This document shows, in pieces, positions 56,653-64,000 of a DNA stretch of 64,000 nucleotides. The position numbers were made by a program, and so were the translations under genes. Source of the DNA: Clostridia bacterium (GTDB taxonomy: Bacteria; Bacillota; Clostridia; Oscillospirales; Acutalibacteraceae). Below the pieces are notes generated by a model. The model did no database searches. It saw only the letters and a list, made by a program, of their open reading frames with translations, and was not told the origin of the DNA. The stretch is from assembly GCA_017624735.1 (NCBI GenBank), contig JAGAMK010000040.1, positions 1 through 64,000 of the forward strand, given 5' to 3'. Position 1 is the first letter of the stretch, and each line of letters opens with the position of its first letter.

Positions 56653-56684
56653 GACCTACTCCTAAGAGTAGGTCTTTTGTTTTG
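56653..56684. terminator. Terminator between dapL and the leftward dehydrogenase
   Basis: GACCTACTC pairs with GAGTAGGTC around CTAA, followed by TTTTGTTTTG on the + strand. It ends dapL; it may also serve the convergent gene. Confidence 0.85.
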
Positions 56685-56687
56685 CCA

Positions 56688-57647
56688 TTATTTGTTTACA
56701 ACATTTTGTGGGGAGCCATTTAAATAAGCATAAATGTTTTCTTTTAAAATGTTCATAAGTCTTTCTCTTGTCTCAAAACCTGCCCAAGCGATATGAGGGG
56801 TAATGAAGCAATTCTTTGCAGAAAGTAATGGGTTGTCCGCTTTTGGTGGCTCAACAGTCAAAACATCAAGTCCTGCACCACGGAGTTTACCGTTATTCAA
56901 TGCATCGGCTAAATCTTGGTCATTAACAACAGGTCCACGGCTTGTGTTGACGATAATTGCATCGTCTTTGCATTTCTCTATAAAATCTTTGTTGCAAAGT
57001 CCTGTTGTTTTCTCCGTCAACGGACAATGGAAAGAAATTATATCACTTGTCTTTGCAAGAGTTTCCATATCAACCCACTTAAAGTTTTTACGATGACTTT
57101 GGTCTGTTTCGTGACCTGAAACAGCAACGACATTCATTTTAAACGCTTCTGCAATATCTGCAACAGCCTGACCAATCTGACCAAAACCAACAATGCCAAT
57201 TGTTTTGCCACACAATTCAGTTAAAGGGGTTTTCCAATAGCAGAAATCAGGACAAGTGGTCCATTCGCCATTTTTTACGCTTTCACTATGAAGACCAACT
57301 GCATTTGTAATTTCGAGGATAAGAGAAAATGTCAATTGTGCAACTGCATTTGTGGAATAAGCAGGGATATTTGAAACAGGTACACCCATTTCTTTTGCGT
57401 ATTCCCAGTCAACAATGTTATATCCTGTTGACAAAAGGGCAATATATTTAAGATTATTAAGCTTTGAAAGGGTTTCTTTTGTGAGAGGTGTTTTATTTGT
57501 GAGAATAATATCCGCACCCTCACATCTTTCAAGAATTTCATCCTGTGGAGTACGGTGATGAATTTCACATTCGCCTAATTCTTGAAGCCATTCCCACGAT
57601 AAATCACCAGGGTTTAATGCGAATGAATCAAGCACTACGATTTTCAA
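56688..57647 (-). CDS. D-2-hydroxyacid dehydrogenase (glycerate dehydrogenase-like)
   Basis: A 319-residue NAD-dependent enzyme of the D-isomer family. The Rossmann motif is GIVGFGQIGQAVAD (about 148). The catalytic Arg is in NTSRGPVVND, the Glu follows in VEPPKADNP, and the His is in FITPHIAWAG. The start MKIVVLDSFALNPGD matches homologues I know; it requires TTG 57647, with AAAGG 11 nt upstream. A GTG three codons earlier is possible. Substrate may be glycerate or hydroxypyruvate, not proven. Divergent from the TVP38 gene. Confidence 0.9.
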   Translation of the reverse strand: MKIVVLDSFALNPGDLSWEWLQELGECEIHHRTPQDEILERCEGADIILTNKTPLTKETLSKLNNLKYIALLSTGYNIVDWEYAKEMGVPVSNIPAYSTNAVAQLTFSLILEITNAVGLHSESVKNGEWTTCPDFCYWKTPLTELCGKTIGIVGFGQIGQAVADIAEAFKMNVVAVSGHETDQSHRKNFKWVDMETLAKTSDIISFHCPLTEKTTGLCNKDFIEKCKDDAIIVNTSRGPVVNDQDLADALNNGKLRGAGLDVLTVEPPKADNPLLSAKNCFITPHIAWAGFETRERLMNILKENIYAYLNGSPQNVVNK

Positions 57648-57788
57648 AAAAATCACAACCTTTATGTAGGATTTATAACACATAATATTCTATCATATTT
57701 TAATATAATATAACAACAAAAACATTGACCTTTTTTAAGAAATATTATAAAATTATGGTGTATGTAAATTTTTTATATGGTGAACTTA

Positions 57789-58526
57789 ATGGAAAAGAAA
57801 AACCTGAACAGAAAAAGGGTGCTGTATGCTACATCAATCGGTCTTTTTGCCGCTGCAATTGTAATTGCTGTTATTACTGTAATTATGAGCACAAAGGTTG
57901 CAGAAGGTGGCTGGGCGGAGTTTTTACACGCTCTTGATAAATTACAAACCTCCATTCAGGCGTTAGAAAACAAATGGTTGATTGTTCTGGCGATAATGGG
58001 TGTATATATTTTAAGAGGATTTTTACCAATACCATTCCCATTCCTTCTTATTATGACAGGTGTTATGTTCCGTCCTGTTAACGCGATTTTAATTAATACT
58101 GTGGGAACAACAGTCGTTTTCATAATAAACTATTTCTGGGGAAGATTTACCGGTGGTGGTGTGGCAATAAAGAGACTTGAAAAGTATGACAATGTAAGGG
58201 AAATGATGGCGCATCACGGAAAAACAAAATTAGGTGTTCTTGTGGCACTTCGACTCGTCCCATCAGTACCAATAAATCTTGTCAGTAAAACTTACGGTGG
58301 CATGAAATATCCTCTTTATGATTTTTTAGTAGCTTCACTTTTAGGATTTTTCCCCAAAATATGGGTATATTCCGTAATGGGTGGAAACATTAGTCAGCCT
58401 TTTACGTGGAGTTTTATGGGGCCGATTATTGTGTTGTTAGTTTTATCAGGTGTAACAACCTTGATTGTAAATATTACCTTGGAGAAAAGAAAAGGAGAAA
58501 ATAAAGATGAAAATACAAATGCTTAA
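57789..58526 (+). CDS. TVP38/TMEM64 (DedA-like, SNARE-associated) membrane protein
   Basis: A 245-residue integral membrane protein. Hydrophobic segments lie at about 13-35, 60-95, 105-125, 160-185 and 205-225. The GRFTGGG and LRLVPSVPINLVSKTYGG segments fit the family, which moves lipids or affects membrane homeostasis. I chose ATG 57789 with GGTGA; ATG 57777 is the alternative. Its last 20 bases overlap galK. Confidence 0.83.
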   Translation: MEKKNLNRKRVLYATSIGLFAAAIVIAVITVIMSTKVAEGGWAEFLHALDKLQTSIQALENKWLIVLAIMGVYILRGFLPIPFPFLLIMTGVMFRPVNAILINTVGTTVVFIINYFWGRFTGGGVAIKRLEKYDNVREMMAHHGKTKLGVLVALRLVPSVPINLVSKTYGGMKYPLYDFLVASLLGFFPKIWVYSVMGGNISQPFTWSFMGPIIVLLVLSGVTTLIVNITLEKRKGENKDENTNA

Positions 58527-59784
58527 AGATGCAATTATGAATGGCGAGTATGACGCTCGTTTTAAGAGAGTTTATGTTACAGATGAGGCTGTTAAGGCTC
58601 AACACGAGAGATATGTAAGCCTTGCAAACGACTTTGCAGAAATTTTCAGTGAAGACAGAGAAGCTCGTCTTTTCTCTGCACCCGGCAGAACAGAGGTTGG
58701 CGGTAACCACACAGACCACAACCACGGTCGAGTTCTTGCTGCAGGTATCAACCTTGATGCTATTGCAGTTGCATCAAAGAATGATGAAAATATTGTTCGT
58801 GTAAAATCACGTGGATATAAAATGGACGTTTGCGACATTACTGACCTTGAAATTAAGGAAGACGAGAAAGGTCATTCACCTGCCCTTGTTCGTGGTATGT
58901 GTGCAGGGTTCCTTAAATATGGTTACAAAATCGGTGGTTTTGATGCTGTAACAATGTCAAGCGTACTTTCAGGCTCAGGTCTTTCATCTTCAGCGGCTTA
59001 CGAGGTGCTTGTTGGTACAATGCTCAACTACCTTTACAATGACGGTCAGGTTGATGCAATCACAATCGCAAAAATCGCACAGTATGCAGAAAATGTTTAC
59101 TTTGACAAACCATGCGGACTTATGGACCAGATGGCTTGTTCTGTTGGTGGATTTGTTACAATCGACTTTAATGACCCTGCAGAGCCAATCGTAAATGAAG
59201 TTAAATTTGATTTTGCATCATCCGGTCACTCACTTTGCATAGTTGATACAAAGGGTAGCCATTCAGACCTTACTGACGATTATGCAGCAATCCGTGGTGA
59301 AATGGAAGCAGTTGCAGGCTGTTTCGGTAAAAAGGTTCTTCGTGAGGTTGATGAGGAAGAGTTCAAGAAGAATATCCCTATAATCCGTGAAAAAACAGGC
59401 GACAGAGCAGTAATCCGTGCTATGCACTTCTTCGCAGATAACGACAGAGTTTTAAAAGAAGTTGATGCTCTTAAAAATGGCGACTTTGAAACATTTAAGT
59501 CATACATACTTGAAAGTGGCGATTCATCATACAAGTATAATCAGAATGTATTTTCTGTTAAAAAACCTCTTGAACAGCCTGTTTCACTTGCTCTTGCAGT
59601 TAGTGAAAGCATTCTTAAAGGTAAGGGTGCTTGGCGTGTTCACGGTGGTGGATTTGCAGGTACAATTCAAGCTTTTGTTCCAAACGATATCCTTGCAGAC
59701 TACAAGAATGCGATGGAAAGTATCTTCGGCGAAGACTCTTGCTATGTATTAATCATTCGTCCGGTTGGTGGCGTTGAGGTTTAA
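58507..59784 (+). CDS. galK: Galactokinase
   Basis: A 425-residue GHMP kinase. GRTEVGGNHTDHNHG (about 60) contacts galactose, VLSGSGLSSSAAYE is the ATP-binding GLSSSA box (about 160), and GLMDQMACSVGG and VHGGGFAGT (about 377) complete the family motifs. It makes galactose-1-phosphate for the Leloir pathway. No galT or galE is here. GGAGA lies 7 nt before the ATG within the upstream gene. Confidence 0.93.
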   Translation: MKIQMLKDAIMNGEYDARFKRVYVTDEAVKAQHERYVSLANDFAEIFSEDREARLFSAPGRTEVGGNHTDHNHGRVLAAGINLDAIAVASKNDENIVRVKSRGYKMDVCDITDLEIKEDEKGHSPALVRGMCAGFLKYGYKIGGFDAVTMSSVLSGSGLSSSAAYEVLVGTMLNYLYNDGQVDAITIAKIAQYAENVYFDKPCGLMDQMACSVGGFVTIDFNDPAEPIVNEVKFDFASSGHSLCIVDTKGSHSDLTDDYAAIRGEMEAVAGCFGKKVLREVDEEEFKKNIPIIREKTGDRAVIRAMHFFADNDRVLKEVDALKNGDFETFKSYILESGDSSYKYNQNVFSVKKPLEQPVSLALAVSESILKGKGAWRVHGGGFAGTIQAFVPNDILADYKNAMESIFGEDSCYVLIIRPVGGVEV

Positions 59785-59945
59785 TTTTTGGCATATTTTC
59801 CGCAAATACTTCGTGGCTTTCGGCTCGCGGTATATCTTATACAGCTTCGCCTTTGCCACATTGTCTTGCAAAAAATCTGCTCAAAAATATAAAGTATGTA
59901 TTTTCAGGAGCTTTCCCGAAAAGAAAATATAAGGTTTTGATATAA

Positions 59946-60938
59946 ATGGATATGGTTAAACTTTTAGAAAAATTGACTTCCCCCCAAGGTGTTGCGGGGG
60001 AAGAAAACAGCTCCTTTGAAGCACTCAAGGGGCTTTTTTCACTGTATGGTGATGTTTCTGCTGACGTTTCGGGAAACATTGTCATTCACAAAAACGGAAA
60101 AGGAAAACACATTCTTCTCGATGCTCACCTTGACACAATCGGCTTTGTTGTAACAGGAATTACCGATGACGGTTTTGTTCGTGTGCAAAAAGTTGGCGGA
60201 GTTGATATGCGTACTGTTGAGGGTATGGAATTGACACTTCACGGTAAAGAAGATGTTTATGGTGTTGTTTGTACAGTGCCTCCACATCTCTCTGACGGAG
60301 AAAGCAAGGTGTCAACTGACGGCACCTGCGTTGTGGATATTGGTATGGGCAGGGAAGATGCTGAAAAAGTGATTTCAGTAGGTGACAGAGCATCGTTCAA
60401 GAACAGTTTTTCTGTGCTTAACGAAAACAGAGTTTCATCTCCGTATATTGATGACCGTGGTGGAATTGCAGTGCTTTTAAAGGCGCTTGAATACACAAAA
60501 ACAGAGAATGAAATCACTCTTGTCTGCTCAGCACAGGAAGAAACAGGTGGCACGGGGGCAAAGTGTGCATCTTTCAATGTGAATGCCGATTTGTCCGTTT
60601 CTGTTGATGTTAGTTTTGCAACTACGCCTGACTCAAAGGCAAATGAGTGTGGCAAAATGAATGGTGGGGCTATGATAGGCTTCGCACCTATTCTTGACAG
60701 ACAATATACTGAACTTTTGGTTGAAATCGCAAAGGAAAAGGATATTCCTTATCAGAAAGAGATTATGAATGGTCGTACAGGCACAAATGCAGACCATATT
60801 ACAATTTCAAAAGGTGGAATTCCATCTGTTTTGGTGTCAATTCCTTTAAGATATATGCACACACCGGTTGAAACTGTTGATATAAGAGATATTGAGTCTT
60901 GCGCAAAACTTATTGCAGAATTCTTGGAAAGGGTGTGA
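59946..60938 (+). CDS. M42-family metallopeptidase, first copy
   Basis: A 330-residue cytosolic aminopeptidase of the FrvX/PepA group. Metal ligands and catalytic residues are seen in DAHLDTIGF, IDDRGGIAVLL, QEETGGTGAK and PLRYMHTPVE. Proteins of this family form large hollow complexes that trim peptides. A weak AAGG site precedes the start. The 160-bp gap before it (59785-59945) holds no gene I recognise. A second M42 gene follows by 4 bp. Confidence 0.9.
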   Translation: MDMVKLLEKLTSPQGVAGEENSSFEALKGLFSLYGDVSADVSGNIVIHKNGKGKHILLDAHLDTIGFVVTGITDDGFVRVQKVGGVDMRTVEGMELTLHGKEDVYGVVCTVPPHLSDGESKVSTDGTCVVDIGMGREDAEKVISVGDRASFKNSFSVLNENRVSSPYIDDRGGIAVLLKALEYTKTENEITLVCSAQEETGGTGAKCASFNVNADLSVSVDVSFATTPDSKANECGKMNGGAMIGFAPILDRQYTELLVEIAKEKDIPYQKEIMNGRTGTNADHITISKGGIPSVLVSIPLRYMHTPVETVDIRDIESCAKLIAEFLERV

Positions 60939-60942
60939 GATT

Positions 60943-61959
60943 ATGAATTTTGAACTTTTGAAAACCCTTTGTTTGCTTAATGGCACATCAGGTGACGAAA
61001 AAAATGTGAGAGATTTTATAATCTCCAAACTCCCCGAAGATTGCGATTACACAGTTGACCCCATAGGAAACTTAATTGTTAATAAAAAAGGCGAAAAAAC
61101 ACCCAAAAATAAGGTTGCACTCTTCGCACATATGGATGAAGTTGGCTTTATTGTCACATATATTACTGACGAGGGCTTTGTTTATGTTGCTAACGTAGGT
61201 GGGATTGATAGTTCTGCTCTTTTCGGTAAGAAAATTACTATTAATGGTCACGTTGGCGTTGTTGGTGGCAAGGCAATTCATCAATGCTCGGGTGATGAGG
61301 CAAAGAGAATTCCCGAAATTTCTGATATGTGTGTTGACTTTGGTTTTGAAAATAAGGAAATAGCAGAAAATCATCTAAGCCTTGGAGACTTCGGTTACTT
61401 CAAATCGGATTTCATTGAGTTTGGTAAGGATATGATTAAATCAAAAGCTCTTGACGACCGCCTTGGTTGTGCTATTATGCTTGAGTTTTTGAATAAAAAG
61501 TCAAAATTTGACTACACTTGTGTTTTTACTGTTCAGGAAGAAGTTGGCACTCGAGGGGCTACTGTTTCCGCATACACAGTTAATCCTGATTATGCTATTG
61601 TGCTTGAAACAACAACTGCGTCCGACATTCCTGACACACCTGAAAACAAAAAAGTTTGCAAGGTGGGTAATGGTGCAGTTGTATCCTTCATGGACAGAGG
61701 CACAATTTACAATAAAGATTTATATAAAAAGGCAAGAGAAATTGCCGACAAAAACGGCATCCCTAACCAGACAAAGACTGTTGTTGCAGGCGGAAATGAC
61801 GCAGCAGCAATTCATAAAGCAGCAGGTGGTATAAAAACTGTTGCAGTTTCATTACCTTGCAGATATATCCACTCAGCATCTTCTGTTGGCTCTAAAAAGG
61901 ATATGGAATGTGTAAAAGACCTTGCGAAAGCTTTGTTAGAGGAGTTTGCAAATGGTTAA
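60943..61959 (+). CDS. M42-family metallopeptidase, second copy
   Basis: A 338-residue relative of the preceding enzyme. Motifs are AHMDEVGFIVTYITD, LDDRLGCAIML, QEEVGTRGAT, and CRYIHSASS. I chose ATG 60943 (after AAAGGGTGTGAG), not the frame that extends into the upstream gene. The tandem arrangement suggests a hetero-oligomeric or divided-specificity pair, as reported for some M42 enzymes. It overlaps the GNAT gene by 8 bp. Confidence 0.9.
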   Translation: MNFELLKTLCLLNGTSGDEKNVRDFIISKLPEDCDYTVDPIGNLIVNKKGEKTPKNKVALFAHMDEVGFIVTYITDEGFVYVANVGGIDSSALFGKKITINGHVGVVGGKAIHQCSGDEAKRIPEISDMCVDFGFENKEIAENHLSLGDFGYFKSDFIEFGKDMIKSKALDDRLGCAIMLEFLNKKSKFDYTCVFTVQEEVGTRGATVSAYTVNPDYAIVLETTTASDIPDTPENKKVCKVGNGAVVSFMDRGTIYNKDLYKKAREIADKNGIPNQTKTVVAGGNDAAAIHKAAGGIKTVAVSLPCRYIHSASSVGSKKDMECVKDLAKALLEEFANG

Positions 61960-62626
61960 ATCCCTTGAATTTATTGATAAGTCATTTTTTGACTATCTCG
62001 GTAAAGACGATTATGCACAGTTTATTGCTTTGACGGGACTTTGCGACGGGATAAGGCTTAATGACGGTGTTGTGTGGGTACAACTTGATGAAAACGAGCA
62101 GATTACCGCAGTTGTTTCCACAAGCAGAAATGGGAAAAGTCTTGTTTTTGCAAGGGAAAATGCGGATAAGGAAGAGTTAGATTTTGTAATAGATACTGAA
62201 AAGGGTGAATTAGACAAAAAATATCTATTGAAAAAATCTGTATCTCGTAATGATATTAAAAAAGGTATTGATAAGTCCGAATACTGGAAAATTAAAGACC
62301 TTAATGATGACGACAGAGAAAAACACAACGAAATAGTTGCACTTAAAATGCTTTTGAATAGTATGGGTAAGTGTGAGGGCGCTGTTGCAACAAAAGATAA
62401 TAAGATTGTTTCAGGCGGATTTATTACGTTTAGTCAAAAAATATCTTTGATTACAGATGTTTACACGGATGAGGCATATCGAGGCAAGGGCTACGGAAAG
62501 GCTTTAGTCGAAAAATTACTAAACATTTCAATCAATGAAGACGTGTACCTGGTATCTAAAGAACACAATTTAGAATTTTATAAAAAATGCGGTTTTGAAA
62601 TCGTTAAAGAAATATATGATTTATAA
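61952..62626 (+). CDS. GNAT-family N-acetyltransferase with N-terminal extension
   Basis: A 224-residue protein whose C-terminal half has the GNAT acetyl-CoA loop YRGKGYGKALVEKLL (about 176) and the EFYKKCGFE end. The N-terminal half is not an acetyltransferase fold I recognise. ATG 61952 has GAGGAG upstream within the peptidase gene; a TTG two codons earlier is possible. Its substrate is unknown. Confidence 0.82.
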   Translation: MVKSLEFIDKSFFDYLGKDDYAQFIALTGLCDGIRLNDGVVWVQLDENEQITAVVSTSRNGKSLVFARENADKEELDFVIDTEKGELDKKYLLKKSVSRNDIKKGIDKSEYWKIKDLNDDDREKHNEIVALKMLLNSMGKCEGAVATKDNKIVSGGFITFSQKISLITDVYTDEAYRGKGYGKALVEKLLNISINEDVYLVSKEHNLEFYKKCGFEIVKEIYDL

Positions 62627-62639
62627 AGGATAATGCAAA

Positions 62640-63911
62640 ATGTTTTTTGAAATTAGCGACAGAGTAAAGGAGCTTTCTGCTACAGCGTTAAAGAAAGCAG
62701 AAACAGTTTTTGAAAGTATTGACGAGATAACTGAATATAATCAACATAAGGTGCTTTCTGCATTTATTAGAAATAGGGTTGATGAAACAGATTTCAACAC
62801 ATCAACAGGTTATGGCTATGGAGACAAGGGCAGAGAGAAACTTGATGTGCTTACTGCGGACATTTTTGGTGCAGAAAGTGCAATAATCCGTTCGGGTGCG
62901 TTGGCAAGCGGTACACATACTCTTGCTGTTTGTCTTTACGGTATTCTTCGTCCAAATGACACAATGCTTTGCGTAACAGGTGCACCATATGACACTCTCC
63001 ATTCCACAATCGGTCTTGGTGGCAAGAACATGGGCGACGGTACTCTTGCTGATTTTGGTGTTACTTATGCTCAGGTTGATTTAACAGAAAATGATGAACT
63101 TGATTATGATGCTATTGAAGAATGTGCAAAAGACAAAGATGTAAGAATGGTTTACATTCAGCGTTCTCGAGGTTATTCACTTCGTCACACAATTTCTGTT
63201 GATGAAATCAAAAAGGTTTGCGAAATCGTACATAGAGTGAATAAAAGAGCAATCGTTATGGTTGACAACTGTTATGGCGAATTTACTGAAAAACTTGAAC
63301 CAACAGAGGTTGGTGCAGACTTAATGGCAGGTTCACTCATTAAAAATGCAGGTGGCGGAATTGCATCCTGCGGTGGCTATATTGCAGGTCGTAAAGATTT
63401 GGTTGAACTCTGTGGATATCGTCTTACAACTCCCGGACTTGGTATTGAGGTTGGGGCAACACTTGGACAAAACAGAAGTCTTTTTATGGGACTTTTCAAT
63501 GCACCGCATGTTGTTGGTGAGGCTCTTAAAACTGCAGTTTTTGCTGCATCCATTTATACAGAATTAGGATTTAAAGTTACGCCTACCGTGGAAGAAACTC
63601 GTCACGATATTATTCAGGCAATTTGTCTTGAAAATCCTGAAAACCTTATTGCGTTTTGTCAGGGACTCCAAAAAGGTGCTCCGGTTGACTCCTACGTAAC
63701 TCCAGAGCCTTGGGATATGCCGGGATATGATAATCAAGTTATTATGTCAGCAGGTGCTTTCACATCGGGTTCATCCATTGAACTTTCTGCAGATGCTCCA
63801 CTACGTGAGCCATATGCTGTATGGATGCAAGGCGGACTTAATTTTCACAGTGGTAAAATCGGCGTAATGCTTGCAACAGAAGAACTTTTGAAAAGAGGTC
63901 TTATAAAATGA
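62640..63911 (+). CDS. Methionine gamma-lyase family / aluminium resistance protein
   Basis: A 423-residue PLP enzyme of the Alum_res (YnbB) family, related to cystathionine and methionine gamma-lyases. PLP lysine is in GSLIKNAGGGIASCGGY (about 233). STGYGYGDKGREKLD and SGSSIELSADAPLREPY are family segments. The reaction is not well established; the resistance name is historical. It overlaps the next gene by an ATGA. Confidence 0.9.
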   Translation: MFFEISDRVKELSATALKKAETVFESIDEITEYNQHKVLSAFIRNRVDETDFNTSTGYGYGDKGREKLDVLTADIFGAESAIIRSGALASGTHTLAVCLYGILRPNDTMLCVTGAPYDTLHSTIGLGGKNMGDGTLADFGVTYAQVDLTENDELDYDAIEECAKDKDVRMVYIQRSRGYSLRHTISVDEIKKVCEIVHRVNKRAIVMVDNCYGEFTEKLEPTEVGADLMAGSLIKNAGGGIASCGGYIAGRKDLVELCGYRLTTPGLGIEVGATLGQNRSLFMGLFNAPHVVGEALKTAVFAASIYTELGFKVTPTVEETRHDIIQAICLENPENLIAFCQGLQKGAPVDSYVTPEPWDMPGYDNQVIMSAGAFTSGSSIELSADAPLREPYAVWMQGGLNFHSGKIGVMLATEELLKRGLIK

Positions 63912-64000
63912 ATTTAATGCACCTAAAAAGTGGTACGGATGTCCGTGGTGTTGCCGTTGCAACAGATAAACACCCCGAAATTCAGTTGACTGATGATGCT
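63908..64000 (+). CDS. Phosphoglucomutase/phosphomannomutase family, 5' end only
   Basis: The window ends after 31 codons. MNLMHLKSGTDVRGVAVA contains SGTDVRG, the N-terminal sugar-phosphate mutase signature. It is coupled to the upstream gene by the ATGA overlap. The rest lies outside the window. Confidence 0.75.
   Translation, partial: MNLMHLKSGTDVRGVAVATDKHPEIQLTDDA

Noticed and set aside
59785..59945. Small gene or RNA between galK and the first M42 peptidase
   Set aside because: Several inverted bits exist, but no ribosome site, promoter or consistent fold was found.

Overview
The window looks like the replication-origin region of a low-GC anaerobic Clostridia chromosome, most like the Ruminococcaceae/Oscillospiraceae of gut or rumen. 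The evidence is the Firmicutes origin order, A+T-rich sequence with good sigma-A promoters, two parS sites, lysine synthesis through DapL, and many secreted proteins with dockerin, cohesin-like and BspA-type repeats. I cannot name a genus. No tRNA, rRNA, CRISPR array, transposase or prophage gene was seen.

Layout. Positions 1-14.1 kb read leftward: mrp, mnmE-tadA, a CPBP protease, an LCP ligase, gyrA, gyrB, remB, recF, an S4-domain gene, dnaN, dnaA. From 14.5 kb nearly everything reads rightward: rpmH-rnpA-yidD-yidC-khpB, a DUF559 gene in inverted repeats, mnmG, rsmG, a Noc-like ParB, parA, parB, serS and two lipoproteins. The switch at dnaA/rpmH marks the origin, and genes on both arms run with the replication fork. 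The dnaA-dnaN gap holds a DnaA-trio-like run and a repeated TTGTTNAAA motif instead of canonical DnaA boxes. DnaA itself has an altered recognition helix.

Accessory region, 26.5-47 kb. A strong promoter opens a densely structured, ORF-free leader of about 350 nt. A 1814-residue secreted protein with a half dockerin follows, then a second secreted protein, then a 40-residue peptide and a terminator. Next is a cohesin-like plus dockerin protein. After a housekeeping block (rny, ymdB, an orphan solute-binding lipoprotein, recG, a TIM-barrel protein, an esterase) come a free-standing secreted dockerin and a leucine-rich-repeat surface protein with a second type of dockerin.

Right part, 47-64 kb: cpsB and an AI-2E-family membrane protein (leftward), then hom, lysC, guaB, glyA, dapF and dapL (aspartate-family amino acids, purines, one-carbon units), a leftward hydroxyacid dehydrogenase, a TVP38 membrane protein with galK, two M42 peptidases, a GNAT enzyme, a PLP lyase-like protein and the start of a phosphohexomutase.

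Two families of palindromic intergenic repeats are scattered through the window. In one family, three composite elements share terminal inverted repeats whose internal hairpins differ by compensatory changes. One of the three carries the DUF559 nuclease gene, which makes it a candidate nuclease-linked repeat system. The other leading candidates for something undescribed are the structured leader RNA and the small peptide.
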